This document shows, in pieces, positions 44,668 through 53,353 of a stretch of 64,000 nt of DNA. Location of the stretch: contig NZ_VIRN01000064.1 in the NCBI RefSeq assembly GCF_008107725.1, positions 1,612,001 to 1,676,000 on the forward strand, given 5' to 3'. This DNA comes from Marinobacter sp. BW6 (GTDB lineage: Bacteria > Pseudomonadota > Gammaproteobacteria > Pseudomonadales > Oleiphilaceae). The notes below the pieces were generated by a model, which made no database searches, was not told where the DNA came from, and saw nothing but the letters and a program-made list of their open reading frames with translations. The position numbers and the translations under genes were made by a program. Each line of letters starts with the position of its first letter. Within the stretch, counting starts at the first letter, position 1.

Positions 44668-44925
44668 ATGGCTTTCAAGGATTCTCTTCGACTCAGATTT
44701 GAAAAACTCGCGGATGATGTTGTCCCCCAGCTACTTGATGGCTGGGGGGATCTGCAGAAACGGCTTGACGACCTGAACTGCTCCCTGGCCAATCGAGCGG
44801 TCCCGGAAAACAGGCGCAGCCGTGTCAGCGAGCTGTCCCTGCAGGAAAAAGCGGAGCAAGCGGGCCAGGATCGCCCGGTCGTACGGGCTGTTAAAGCGGC
44901 GGGCAAGGCTTCGCGGCCAAAGTGA
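44668..44925 (+). CDS. Small hypothetical protein
   Basis: An 85-aa product from ATG 44668 (GGGA about 10 nt upstream); a GTG at 44641 would add nine residues. It begins MAFKDSLRLRFEKLADDVVP and is helical and charged, with a basic Ala/Lys tail ending ASRPK. No membrane segment, no signal peptide and no family recognised. It is 49 nt downstream of the lipoprotein gene, before the tRNA promoter. Confidence 0.55.
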   Translation: MAFKDSLRLRFEKLADDVVPQLLDGWGDLQKRLDDLNCSLANRAVPENRRSRVSELSLQEKAEQAGQDRPVVRAVKAAGKASRPK

Positions 44926-44991
44926 ATTTGCTCAAAAACTGTACTCTTTTGAATGGCTTGCAGGTTTTTTGAGAAAATTCAGGGAAAATAT

Positions 44992-45019
44992 TTGACACCG
45001 CCAGCCAAATGCTTAAAAT
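44992..45019 (+). promoter_or_regulatory. Promoter of the tRNA Val-Asp-Val cluster
   Basis: TTGACA (44992-44997), a 16-nt spacer and TAAAAT (45014-45019) are followed by the GC-rich discriminator GCGCCTC, which is typical of stringently controlled stable-RNA promoters. Confidence 0.85.
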
Positions 45020-45086
45020 GCGCCTCTCACTTGGTTGAGACAGCAACGCTGGCTAGCAAGTGAGCGCCTTTGAAAGGCTTGAAAGT

Positions 45087-45162
45087 GGGTGGTTAGCTCA
45101 GCTGGGAGAGCATCGCCCTTACAAGGCGAGGGTCACTGGTTCGATCCCAGTACCACCCACCA
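45087..45162 (+). tRNA. tRNA-Val (anticodon TAC)
   Basis: A 76-nt cloverleaf: acceptor GGGTGGT with ACCACCC, D arm GCTC/GAGC, anticodon loop CTTACAA, T loop TTCGATC, and encoded CCA. Identical in sequence to the copy at 45326-45401. Confidence 0.97.
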
Positions 45163-45229
45163 CTTTCAAATGCATCACCGGATCACCCCATCCGGTTTCA
45201 GGTTCGGGCCCGAGGGCCGGAATTGATGC

Positions 45230-45306
45230 GGAGCGGTAGTTCAGTTGGTTAGAATACCGGCCTGTCACGCCGGGGGTCGCGGGTTCGAGTCCCGTCCGCT
45301 CCGCCA
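45230..45306 (+). tRNA. tRNA-Asp (anticodon GTC)
   Basis: 77 nt with acceptor GGAGCGG/CCGCTCC, anticodon loop CTGTCAC, T loop TTCGAGT and encoded CCA. Middle gene of the three-tRNA transcript. Confidence 0.97.
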
Positions 45307-45325
45307 TTTTTTATGCAGTATTCCC

Positions 45326-45401
45326 GGGTGGTTAGCTCAGCTGGGAGAGCATCGCCCTTACAAGGCGAGGGTCACTGGTTCGATCCCAGTACCACCCACC
45401 A
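45326..45401 (+). tRNA. tRNA-Val (anticodon TAC), second copy
   Basis: All 76 nt match the first tRNA-Val, but the flanks differ, so only the gene body is duplicated or homogenised by conversion. Encoded CCA. Last tRNA before the terminator. Confidence 0.97.
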
Positions 45402-45408
45402 GAATTCT

Positions 45409-45446
45409 AAAAAAGGGCCGATCCGTGAGGATCGGCCCTTTTTTTG
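45409..45446 (+). terminator. Terminator of the tRNA cluster
   Basis: GGGCCGATCC and GGATCGGCCC form a perfect ten-bp stem with a GTGA loop, followed by TTTTTTT. Confidence 0.95.
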
Positions 45447-45456
45447 TGCTCGCGAT

Positions 45457-45532
45457 GTTGGATTACGCCTTTGGCTAATCCAACCTACACAGACAGCCAC
45501 GTAGGTCGGATTAGCCAAAGGCGTAATCCGAC
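45457..45532. repeat. REPIN: two inverted REP units after the tRNA cluster
   Basis: The minus unit at 45457-45488 (GTTGGATTA/TAATCCAAC) and the plus unit at 45501-45532 (GTCGGATTA/TAATCCGAC) face each other GTAG-inward, 12 nt apart. The left unit carries the paired stem change also seen at 27094. It lies before the convergent reductase gene. Confidence 0.88.
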
Positions 45533-45551
45533 GTCCAGGTCTGGTCGATTC

Positions 45552-46958
45552 TTACTTGCCGATCAAAGACTGCCCACAAACCCGCACTACATTGCCGTTC
45601 ACCCCATTGGATGCAGGGCTGCAATACCATGCAATCGCTTCCGCAACGTCCACAGGCTGCCCGCCCTGGGACAGGCTGTTCATCCGGCGCCCTGCCTCGC
45701 GGATGGTGACCGGCATGGCTGCGGTCATCTGGGTTTCGATAAATCCTGGGGCAACAGCGTTGATGGTTACCCCGTTCTTCAGCTGCCGTGCCATGGCTTC
45801 CACGTAGCCGATTACACCGCTCTTGGCGGTTGAATAGTTGGTCTGCCCGAAGTTACCGGCAATGCCGCTGATGGAGGAGATGCAGACAATGCGACCGTTC
45901 TCTTTCATCAGTTCCCGCTTTGCCAATTCCTCGTCGATCAATTCCTCGGCGGTCAGGTTCACGGCAATCGTCATATCCCAGAAGTGCTCGGGCATGTTGC
46001 CAAGGGTCTTGTCCCGGGTGATGCCCGCGTTGTGAATGACCAGATCAACCCCACCGAAATGCTCGTCGATGAAGTCGGCGATCAGTGTTGGCGCCCTATC
46101 GTCGGTAATGTCACAGGCCAGTGCTTTGCCGTTGATGGCGGATGTGACCTTTTCCAGGTCCTCCATGGCTGGCGGAATATCCAGGCCGATAACGGTGGCG
46201 CCATCTCTCGCGAGGGTTTCAGAAATCGCAGCGCCGATGCCACGGGAGGCACCGGTGACCAGGGCTACTTTGCCGGTCAGCGGAGCGACAGGGTTGGTCG
46301 CGGGCGCTGCATCGCTTTTGCCAATCTTGACCACCTGGCCGGACACATAGGCAGAGCGGGCAGACAGAAAGAACCGCACGCTGGAATCCAGCTGATTCTC
46401 TGCCCCCGGTGCTATCCACAGCAGGTTTGCCGTAGAGCCTTTCTTGCCGATTTCTTTTCCTGCGCTGCGAACAAACCCTTCAAGGGCCTGCTGTGCAGCC
46501 GCCTGGGGTGCTTTCCTGCAGGTGGCGGGGTTCTGGCCAATAACAAGAACGCGGGCGTTGCTGCCGAGTTTTTTGATGGTGGGGTGGAAAAAATCGTACA
46601 GGGCTCGAAGGTCGTCGGGTCCTTTTAACCCGGTGGCGTCGAACACCAGGGCCGAGAATTTGTGGTCAATTTCCGACCCCAGATCCAGTGGCCGGGCTTT
46701 GTTGCCAGCTTTGGATGAATCTTTCAGGCGATCATTGCCGCTTGCGTGATGCAGTGTGGCGGCGCTGGCACTGAGGGTGCTGCCAATGATCGCGATGGCT
46801 TTACCGCCGCCGGCCGCACCAACGAGCACGTCGCCTTCAATAAAGGGCTGGTCGGTACGTTTGAGGCGTTTCAGGGGTACTGGCGCGGGCAGGCCCAGGG
46901 ATTGTGCGGCGGTTTTACCTACCGGGGTGTTTACTATTCTAAGATAGAGGTCAGACAT
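45552..46958 (-). CDS. fabG4: FabG4-type 3-oxoacyl-CoA/ACP reductase (two-domain SDR)
   Basis: A 468-aa protein of the high-molecular-weight FabG class. An N-terminal flavodoxin-like, non-catalytic domain (about 1-220) precedes a full SDR domain with ALVTGASRGIGAAI, IHNAGITRDK and the catalytic Ser with NYSTAKSG, followed by PGFIETQMTAAMP. FabG4 of mycobacteria reduces 3-oxoacyl-CoA with NADH. ATG 46958 has AGGA about 8 nt upstream; the longer frame to 47045 lacks homology. It is divergent from a thiolase gene, which would supply or cleave the same 3-oxoacyl-CoA, so the two probably share a fatty-acid pathway. Confidence 0.88.
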   Translation of the reverse strand: MSDLYLRIVNTPVGKTAAQSLGLPAPVPLKRLKRTDQPFIEGDVLVGAAGGGKAIAIIGSTLSASAATLHHASGNDRLKDSSKAGNKARPLDLGSEIDHKFSALVFDATGLKGPDDLRALYDFFHPTIKKLGSNARVLVIGQNPATCRKAPQAAAQQALEGFVRSAGKEIGKKGSTANLLWIAPGAENQLDSSVRFFLSARSAYVSGQVVKIGKSDAAPATNPVAPLTGKVALVTGASRGIGAAISETLARDGATVIGLDIPPAMEDLEKVTSAINGKALACDITDDRAPTLIADFIDEHFGGVDLVIHNAGITRDKTLGNMPEHFWDMTIAVNLTAEELIDEELAKRELMKENGRIVCISSISGIAGNFGQTNYSTAKSGVIGYVEAMARQLKNGVTINAVAPGFIETQMTAAMPVTIREAGRRMNSLSQGGQPVDVAEAIAWYCSPASNGVNGNVVRVCGQSLIGK

Positions 46959-47005
46959 GGGTGGCTTCCTTGTGTTTGCATTCGGGTTGCTGGATGCGAA
47001 TCGTC

Positions 47006-47056
47006 CTACAGGGTAAAGAATCGGATAGTTTTTGGATTGACTCAATGCCTGTAGGG
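47006..47056. promoter_or_regulatory. Inverted CCTACAGG/CCTGTAGG boxes upstream of the FabG4-type gene
   Basis: CCTACAGG at 47006-47013 and its complement CCTGTAGG at 47049-47056 lie 43 bp apart (start to start) in the 314-bp divergent gap. They could be operator half-sites for the reductase/thiolase promoters, but no regulator is adjacent and the match could be chance. Confidence 0.35.
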
Positions 47057-47120
47057 TGTTGTCAGGGGTGCCAATGAGGCATTTGGCGTTCTCGCTACAC
47101 TGTTTTCAGATTGGGTGCAG

Positions 47121-47231
47121 GGAGCAATGGGGTTGGGCTTCCCAAAACACGCCCGTGAATACGTCCCTGTAGGGCTCGGTCGCGCCATCCCTGGCGCTCT
47201 ACGGTTTTGGAAAGCCCAACCCCATTGCTCC
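47121..47231. repeat. Long-armed palindrome, copy B
   Basis: Arms 47121-47148 and 47204-47231 are complementary over 28 bp with one mismatch (a G-U pair in RNA). The 55-nt centre (ACGTCCCTGTAGGGCTCGG, then GCGCCATCCCTGGCGC) is almost that of copy A. It ends 42 bp before the thiolase start, so it would sit in or near its promoter or 5' leader. Confidence 0.85.
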
Positions 47232-47272
47232 TTTGGGCATCGCAGATATCTCATAAAAGGAATGGATTGATC

Positions 47273-48610
47273 ATGGCACAGGCACCGAAAACGACTCAAA
47301 AGAAAACCGCCACATCAAAAAAGGCCAGTTCTGCCCCTTCGGATATTCGCCGCGTGGCGGTGCTGGGTGGTAACCGGATTCCGTTCGCACGGTCCAATAC
47401 AGCGTACAGCAAGATCAGTAACCAGGAGTTGCTGACGTCGGCGCTACGAGGGCTGGTGGATCGGTATGGCCTTGCGGGGCGGCGGCTGGGTGAGGTGGCT
47501 GCCGGGGCGGTTATCAAGCATTCGCGGGATTTTAACCTGACCCGGGAGGCGGTGATGAGTTGTGGGCTGGCGCCGGAGACGCCGGCATACGATATCCAGC
47601 AGGCCTGTGGTACGGGGCTGGAGGCGGCGGTTCTGGTGGCCAACAAGATTGCCCTGGGGCAGATTGAGTGTGGCATTGCCGGGGGAACCGACACCACGTC
47701 CGATGCGCCGATTGGCGTGGGTGAGGGGCTTCGGGAAATTTTGCTGGATCTGAACCGGGCCAAGACTGCGGGCGAGCGGCTGAAGATTCTGGGGCGTTTC
47801 CGGCCGGGTCATCTCAAGCCTGAGGTTCCTGAAAATGGTGAGCCCCGCACCGGTATGTCGATGGGTGAGCATGCCCAGGTCACTGCCAGGGAGTGGGATA
47901 TTGCCCGGGAGGATCAGGATAAGCTGGCCTTTGAGAGCCACCAGAAGCTGGCCAAAGCCTATGAGGAGGGTTTCTTCAACGAGCTGCTGACGCCAATGGC
48001 GGGGCTGGAGAAAGACAATATTCTGCGGCCGGATACCACGTTGGAGAAACTGGCCACGCTCAAGCCGGTTTTTGATCGGGAAAACGGCACTATGACTGCA
48101 GCCAACAGCACGGCGTTGACGGATGGCGCGTCCTGCGTGTTGCTGGCCAGTGAGGAATGGGCGAAGGCCAATAATTACGAGGTCAAGGCGTGGTTGACGT
48201 TCTCCGAAGTAGCTGCGGTCGATTTCGTGGACAAGAAGGAAGGCCTGCTGATGGCACCTGCCTATGCGGTGCCCCGGATGCTGGAGAAAGCGGGGCTGAC
48301 CCTTCAGGATTTCGATTTCTATGAAATTCACGAAGCCTTCGCCGCGCAGGTGCTCTGCACGCTGAAAGCCTGGGAAGATCCGACTTTCTGCAAGGAACGG
48401 CTGGGTCTGGATAAGCCCCTGGGTAGCATTGATCGTGACAAGCTCAATGTAAAAGGGAGCAGTCTGGCAACCGGACATCCCTTCGCCGCCACCGGTGCCC
48501 GAATCGTTGCGACGCTGGCCAAGTTGCTGGAGGAGAAAGGCAGTGGTCGAGGCCTCATTTCCATTTGCGCAGCCGGTGGACAGGGGGTCACTGCGATACT
48601 GGAACGGTAA
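47273..48610 (+). CDS. fadI: Thiolase (acetyl-CoA C-acyltransferase, FadI-like)
   Basis: A 445-aa enzyme cleaving 3-oxoacyl-CoA, or the reverse. The nucleophile is Cys112 in QQACGTGLEA, the second histidine motif is FYEIHEAFAAQ, and the C-terminal ATGHPFAATGAR and ICAAGGQG carry the catalytic His and Cys. A basic Lys/Thr/Ser-rich N-terminus (1-24) precedes the fold. ATG 47273 follows AAGGA; a frame extension to 47207 runs into the palindrome and is not likely. It is divergent from the FabG4-type reductase. The FadI assignment over other trifunctional-like thiolases is moderate. Confidence 0.88.
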   Translation: MAQAPKTTQKKTATSKKASSAPSDIRRVAVLGGNRIPFARSNTAYSKISNQELLTSALRGLVDRYGLAGRRLGEVAAGAVIKHSRDFNLTREAVMSCGLAPETPAYDIQQACGTGLEAAVLVANKIALGQIECGIAGGTDTTSDAPIGVGEGLREILLDLNRAKTAGERLKILGRFRPGHLKPEVPENGEPRTGMSMGEHAQVTAREWDIAREDQDKLAFESHQKLAKAYEEGFFNELLTPMAGLEKDNILRPDTTLEKLATLKPVFDRENGTMTAANSTALTDGASCVLLASEEWAKANNYEVKAWLTFSEVAAVDFVDKKEGLLMAPAYAVPRMLEKAGLTLQDFDFYEIHEAFAAQVLCTLKAWEDPTFCKERLGLDKPLGSIDRDKLNVKGSSLATGHPFAATGARIVATLAKLLEEKGSGRGLISICAAGGQGVTAILER

Positions 48611-48635
48611 GTTTACGGAAAACCGGAACTTTCCT

Positions 48636-48664
48636 TTGACAGTGTCGGTCTCACCCCTTATCAT
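48636..48664 (+). promoter_or_regulatory. Promoter of initiator tRNA
   Basis: TTGACA (48636-48641), 17 nt and TATCAT (48659-48664) are followed by a GC-rich discriminator GCGCGCC. It starts 25 nt after the thiolase stop. Confidence 0.88.
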
Positions 48665-48709
48665 GCGCGCCACGTTGATCAGGGGTTCCCTGAGAAACAA
48701 CCAGTTTGA

Positions 48710-48786
<77 letters not shown>

Positions 48787-48794
48787 CTATTGAA

Positions 48795-48828
48795 ACAAAG
48801 CCCGCTTTCGCGGGCTTTGTTGCTTTTT
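48795..48828 (+). terminator. Terminator of initiator tRNA
   Basis: ACAAAGCCCG and CGGGCTTTGT form a ten-bp stem with a CTTTCG loop, followed by TGCTTTTTA. Another short gap leads to the convergent amidase stop. Confidence 0.9.
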
Positions 48829-48873
48829 AGCGGGGGCTTTTGAGTTGCCGGCTTTTTTTCGCTTCCGCGTTTT

Positions 48874-50361
48874 TCAGAATCCTTCCGGCTGAACAAACCC
48901 AGCCAGCCCGGCGTCTTCCAGTAATCCCGCAAATCCGATTGTCGTCAGATCCATCCCCGGTGCACCGATCACCTGAACATTGAATGGCAGGCCTTCTGCT
49001 GTCCGTCCAATGGGCACAGAGGTAGCGGGTAGGCCAAGCAAGGTGGCGAAGGCGATCCAGCAGAACTGGTCCATGTACGCCCTTGGCTGGCCGGCGACGG
49101 TAATCCGGCGTTTGAAGACCGGGTGGGTGTGGTCATGCCGGATGGCGGTGGTTGGTGTTACCGGCGTCAGAAGAACGTCCACTTCCTGAAATAATGATTC
49201 GATTTCTGCCCGCATCTTTTCGCGCATTTCGCTCCAGGCCATCCATTGGTAGACCGGCTGATTCACGCCCCGTCCGTATTCACCGATAAACGGCGTCATC
49301 GGGCCGAGGAATCTGAGCCAGGGTTCCAGTCGGGCAATCCATTTCATTTGTCGGCGCTGGCCGGGTTTCAGGGACGTGCTCAGTAATGCACCAAGCAGGT
49401 TGAAGTAAGCGGGCAGGATATGTTCAAGGCTCAGTAAGGGGTGGCTGGCTTCGGTGACCAGTGCGCCCCGCTCAGCCAGTGACTTGCCCAGGGCCTGATA
49501 GCCTTCGGTCAGCTCCTGTTCTACCGGACACAGGGGGTCTTCCAGCCACAAACCGACCCTGGCCTGGTCGAGGCTTTGAAGTTCAGTTGGTGCCATTGCC
49601 AAGGCCCAACTGCGCTCTTCAGCTGGCCGGGGCCCGGCAATTACTTTCAGTAGAAGCTCCAGATCCCGGGCGTTACGCGCCATGGGACCGCCCTCAGCAA
49701 GGTCCGGCCGGGATTGGGTGCCGGGCGGTCCGGGAATGTGACCGCGAAAAGAGACCAGAGTGCGGGTTGGCTTGTGGCCAAACACGCCGCAAAAGTGCGC
49801 GGGTGTGCGGATGGAGCCAGCCAGGTCACTGCCTACTTCCAGGGGCGTCATGCCTGCGGCCAGGGCAGCTGCTGCGCCGCCCGAGGAGCCCCCGGGTGTG
49901 TGTGCCGGGTTGTAGGGGTTGTTGGTTACCCCGAACAGTTTGTTGTAGCTCTGCAGGTCTGTTGCGTAGATCGGCACATTGGTTTTGCCCAGGATAATGG
50001 CACCGGCGTCTTCAAGCCTCTGCACAACGTCTGCGTGGCATTCTGGTTTGTGGTTTCTCAGAGCCGGTGCGCCCGCGGTACAGGCCAGGCCAACCACTTC
50101 CCACGTGTCTTTCAGGGTGAGGGGCAGTCCGTGGAGGGGACCTTTTACCGTGTTGGCCGCACGTTGTTCATCGGCCCGGCGTGCGCTGGCGAGAGCCCGC
50201 TCTTCATCCAGGGTGACGACGGCATTGATGGCCGGATTATGCTCGCGGATCTGGTTCAGCAGGGCAGTGGTCAGAGCCTCACTGCTCAGGGTGCCAGCCT
50301 CAAGTTGTGCCAGAAGGTCATGGGCGGATTGATAGTGCAGTGGCAATTGCGATGCATCCAT
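48874..50361 (-). CDS. Amidase-signature family hydrolase
   Basis: A 495-aa enzyme hydrolysing a C-N amide bond. The Ser-cisSer-Lys triad is visible: Lys in LPLTLKDTWEV, and the Gly/Ser-rich signature PGGSSGGAAAALAAG followed by GSDLAGSIRTPAHFCG. The length and lack of a GatB partner argue against GatA. The substrate is unknown; fatty-acid amides or aryl amides are typical for this branch. It is a single gene with weak linkage to the downstream neighbour, 43 nt away in the same direction. Confidence 0.88.
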   Translation of the reverse strand: MDASQLPLHYQSAHDLLAQLEAGTLSSEALTTALLNQIREHNPAINAVVTLDEERALASARRADEQRAANTVKGPLHGLPLTLKDTWEVVGLACTAGAPALRNHKPECHADVVQRLEDAGAIILGKTNVPIYATDLQSYNKLFGVTNNPYNPAHTPGGSSGGAAAALAAGMTPLEVGSDLAGSIRTPAHFCGVFGHKPTRTLVSFRGHIPGPPGTQSRPDLAEGGPMARNARDLELLLKVIAGPRPAEERSWALAMAPTELQSLDQARVGLWLEDPLCPVEQELTEGYQALGKSLAERGALVTEASHPLLSLEHILPAYFNLLGALLSTSLKPGQRRQMKWIARLEPWLRFLGPMTPFIGEYGRGVNQPVYQWMAWSEMREKMRAEIESLFQEVDVLLTPVTPTTAIRHDHTHPVFKRRITVAGQPRAYMDQFCWIAFATLLGLPATSVPIGRTAEGLPFNVQVIGAPGMDLTTIGFAGLLEDAGLAGFVQPEGF

Positions 50362-50404
50362 GGATGGTCTCGTTGTTGTTGGTTTTTAAACGATCGCCAG
50401 GGCG

Positions 50405-51412
50405 TCAGGGTAACTCGGATCGCCAGTGTTTTACGTTTACCTGGCTCTTGATTGCGTCAATGATCTCAACAATAAGGTTAATCAGGGCCTCGTTCTGGGC
50501 CTCATCGGCTCTCACTTCACCGGGTGTCGGCAGGAATACGTTCACGATATCTTCAATGAAGGCGTGGTTGGAGGCTGAGGCCAGATCTTCGAGAATCTGG
50601 TGTATAACGTGGGCAACGATGTCCCCCACGGCCTCTTCCAGGGTTTCCTGAATGGTGGGGCCCACCACCGGAAGATATTTCAATCGTGACAGCTCCAGGT
50701 TCTGTTTCAGGGCATTATCCACTCTGTCTTCCAGGTAGCTCCTGAGGGCTCCGCGATTGGGTACGTAGCCTTCCTGGGCCGCCTCGGCAACCCGTTTGGA
50801 AATCCAGTCGGAGAGCATGTCCCGTCGGGGGTAGAGAATGTCCTTCTGGATCTTGTCAAACAGCGGCGAGCCCAGTTTGACCTCCTGCTGCACGCCGCTC
50901 AGCACCTTCAGCACAATGCGATCGGAGAGCTCTTCCATAAAGGCTTCGTAATAGAAATTCACGAAGCGGTAAATCTTGGTGTTTGTGACGTCAATGATCT
51001 TGTACTGGTGCAGTCGGTAGATGATGGAGATCACCCGCAGAATGCGGAGGAAGCGCAGGCTTCCTACTGGAATACAGCCCACCAGGTCATACCAGTGTAT
51101 GAACGGGTAAAAGTACCAGCGATCATAGACTTTGGCCTTGATGGCGTAACCCCAGCGAACAAAGAACTCGGTCAGGAAAATACTGACAAAGATCAGATCG
51201 TAAAAGATGAAGCGTTCGTGGATAGGGTGATAGGCGGACTGGATGACCGGGGCATGTTCTTTGAGCAGATTCTGAACGGCGACAAAGTTATAGATCGAGT
51301 CCCAGATAATGAACGCCAGGTTGATGATCAGCAGGCCCAGCATCAGGAAATCAATGATGAACCAGACAAGCTGGTGGCTGGACTTCAAGTTTTCTCGATT
51401 TATCTTCAGCAT
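50405..51412 (-). CDS. Voltage-sensor-like membrane protein without a clear pore
   Basis: A 335-aa protein. Four N-terminal hydrophobic segments lie at about 15-45, 70-92, 98-118 and 118-137. The last, SLRFLRILRVISIIYRLHQY, has Arg at regular three-residue spacing like the S4 helix of ion-transport proteins, and acidic residues occur in the earlier helices. No S5-P-loop-S6 follows. The remaining 190 residues are helical and soluble (VGPTIQETLEEAVGDIVAHV), with a Pro-rich gap near 295. It is likely annotated as an ion transporter, but it could be a sensor domain or proton channel. Function unknown. Confidence 0.75.
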   Translation of the reverse strand: MLKINRENLKSSHQLVWFIIDFLMLGLLIINLAFIIWDSIYNFVAVQNLLKEHAPVIQSAYHPIHERFIFYDLIFVSIFLTEFFVRWGYAIKAKVYDRWYFYPFIHWYDLVGCIPVGSLRFLRILRVISIIYRLHQYKIIDVTNTKIYRFVNFYYEAFMEELSDRIVLKVLSGVQQEVKLGSPLFDKIQKDILYPRRDMLSDWISKRVAEAAQEGYVPNRGALRSYLEDRVDNALKQNLELSRLKYLPVVGPTIQETLEEAVGDIVAHVIHQILEDLASASNHAFIEDIVNVFLPTPGEVRADEAQNEALINLIVEIIDAIKSQVNVKHWRSELP

Positions 51413-51598
51413 TCGCCAAGGTCCGGTCTGTTGCTAAGTATCTGACAGGTTAGCTTATTTCGTCGCTACAAACGACTCGCCCTGAGGCCGGTTAACGCAG
51501 GCCGATCGGCCAGCCATGGATTAACTTGACCGTCTGCCATTAAACTCCCACGCTTTAACGGAAATCTTTCTTGTTACCACCAACATTGAAATAGCCGG

Positions 51599-53353
51599 AT
51601 GCTATCAATTTACCAAGTCGTGAATTCGGGCCGGATCCGGCTTTTCTTCACTTTGCTTTGCTGTCTGCCTGCGTGGGTTTGCGCGCAACAGGTGGTTGTG
51701 AACATGGAAGGAGACTATCCGGAGCTGAAATCAAACGCCGAGGCTTTCATTGGTGAGGTTGAAGGTCGAAGTGCGGGCAACCTCAGGCGTTACGCCTCCA
51801 CGGCTGTGGACCAGGCCCGGGAGGCATTGCGGGCCCTCGGCTATTACAGTCCCATGATTGACTGGCGTCTCGAGCAGGGCGATTCGGATTCTACCGCCAC
51901 GCTGATCTTGTCGATTACCCCCGGTGAGCCGGTACTGGTCAAGTCCCGTGTCGTTGAGATCAGGGGCCCGGCAGCCGCTGATGACCGGTTTACATCCAAC
52001 CTCCCTGCGCAGCCCGCCGAAGGGGATATTCTCAATCATGGCCAATATGCCAATCTCCGCGACACCATCCAGACCCGTGCCCGTCGGCGTGGCTATTTTG
52101 ACGGCAGCTTTGTTACCCGCACCCTGGAAGTGGATCCGGCAACCCGAAGTGCTACCGTCACTCTGATCTATGAAAGTGGCGAGCGGTATCGCCTTGGAGA
52201 GGTTACCTTTCGGGAAGGCCACTGGTTCGAGCTTGGCCTCCTGGAGCAGTTCGTCACGTTCGAACCCGGCATTCCCTTCCATTCAGATGAGGTAGCCAGA
52301 CTGAATCGGGATCTTCAGAACAGCGGGTACTTCAGTGGGGTGGATATCGATGCATCGCCGAGCAGTGCCGAAGACGGCGTGATTCCCGTTCGCGTGGAGC
52401 TCACTCGAAGAGAGGCACGATCAGTATCTGCAGGCGTCGGTTTCTCGACTGATGTCGGTCCACGGTTCCGGGGTAACTGGCGGGAGCACTGGATTAATCC
52501 CATGGGCCACAAGCGTGGTGCGGAAACAGAGCTTTCGGTGCCACGGCAGAACCTGAGTACCTGGTACGAGTTGCCCCTGGATCCGCCCATGACTGATCTG
52601 ATTCGGCTCACCGCCGGCTATCAGCGGGAGGACATCGAGAATGTCGAGTCAGAACTGTTGACGTTTGGGCAGCAGTGGCAGCATCAGTTGGATAATGGCT
52701 GGCTGCAGGTCCTGTCGCTTCGTTGGGAAGGCGAGCGTTTCAACATCGGTAACGACGAGAAAGGTACAAGCACACTTCTGCTCCCGGGCGCTGGCTACTC
52801 TAAAATTCACGCAGACTCCCCACTGGACCCATCCCGGGGCTATCACTTGCAGTTCGATGTCACCGGTTCGCATCGGGCGGTGCTGTCCGATGTGGATATC
52901 CTCCATGTAAACGCCCTGGTCAAGGGGCTGTTTACGCTGGCGGACAAGCACCGGTTTCTGGGCCGTCTGCAGGCGGGGGCTGTGGCAACCAACCGGTTTT
53001 CAGATGTGCCTCCATCCCTGCGATTCTTCGCTGGCGGTGACCAAAGCGTGCGAGGGTATGGCTATGAGACCCTATCGCCAGAGAACGATAACGGCGTGCC
53101 GGTGGGCGGCCGCTTCCTGATGGTTGGCAGTGGCGAATATCAGTACCAGTTTGCGGATAAATGGCGCGCCGCCGTGTTCGTCGACCATGGCAACGCGATC
53201 AACAACCTGAGCGACCCGCTGGCCACCGGCGCCGGTGTCGGCATACGCTGGATCAGCCCAGTCGGGTCGCTGCGGCTGGACATTGCCAAAGGACTGGATC
53301 GTGAATTTGGCGGGGATTGGCGCATTCACTTTTCCATGGGGCCTGAGCTGTGA
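51599..53353 (+). CDS. tamA: TamA, outer-membrane translocation and assembly protein
   Basis: A 584-aa Omp85-family beta-barrel that works with TamB in placing some outer-membrane proteins and in lipid transport. The signal peptide covers about residues 1-29 (LLCCLPAWVCAQ). Three POTRA domains (about 30-270) and a 16-strand barrel follow, with the Omp85 motif region GGDQSVRGYGYETLSP (lid-lock loop, about 480). The C-terminus is DWRIHFSMGPEL. Its last bases overlap the tamB GTG. Confidence 0.94.
   Translation: MLSIYQVVNSGRIRLFFTLLCCLPAWVCAQQVVVNMEGDYPELKSNAEAFIGEVEGRSAGNLRRYASTAVDQAREALRALGYYSPMIDWRLEQGDSDSTATLILSITPGEPVLVKSRVVEIRGPAAADDRFTSNLPAQPAEGDILNHGQYANLRDTIQTRARRRGYFDGSFVTRTLEVDPATRSATVTLIYESGERYRLGEVTFREGHWFELGLLEQFVTFEPGIPFHSDEVARLNRDLQNSGYFSGVDIDASPSSAEDGVIPVRVELTRREARSVSAGVGFSTDVGPRFRGNWREHWINPMGHKRGAETELSVPRQNLSTWYELPLDPPMTDLIRLTAGYQREDIENVESELLTFGQQWQHQLDNGWLQVLSLRWEGERFNIGNDEKGTSTLLLPGAGYSKIHADSPLDPSRGYHLQFDVTGSHRAVLSDVDILHVNALVKGLFTLADKHRFLGRLQAGAVATNRFSDVPPSLRFFAGGDQSVRGYGYETLSPENDNGVPVGGRFLMVGSGEYQYQFADKWRAAVFVDHGNAINNLSDPLATGAGVGIRWISPVGSLRLDIAKGLDREFGGDWRIHFSMGPEL

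Noticed and set aside
43737..44906. 389-codon minus-strand open frame over the lipoprotein gene
   Set aside because: The plus strand carries a lipobox protein with a good start; the opposite frame has no signal, domain or ribosome-binding site.
45119..45504. Small open frames across the tRNA cluster
   Set aside because: They translate tRNA genes and the terminator; repeated peptide similarity comes from the duplicated tRNA-Val.
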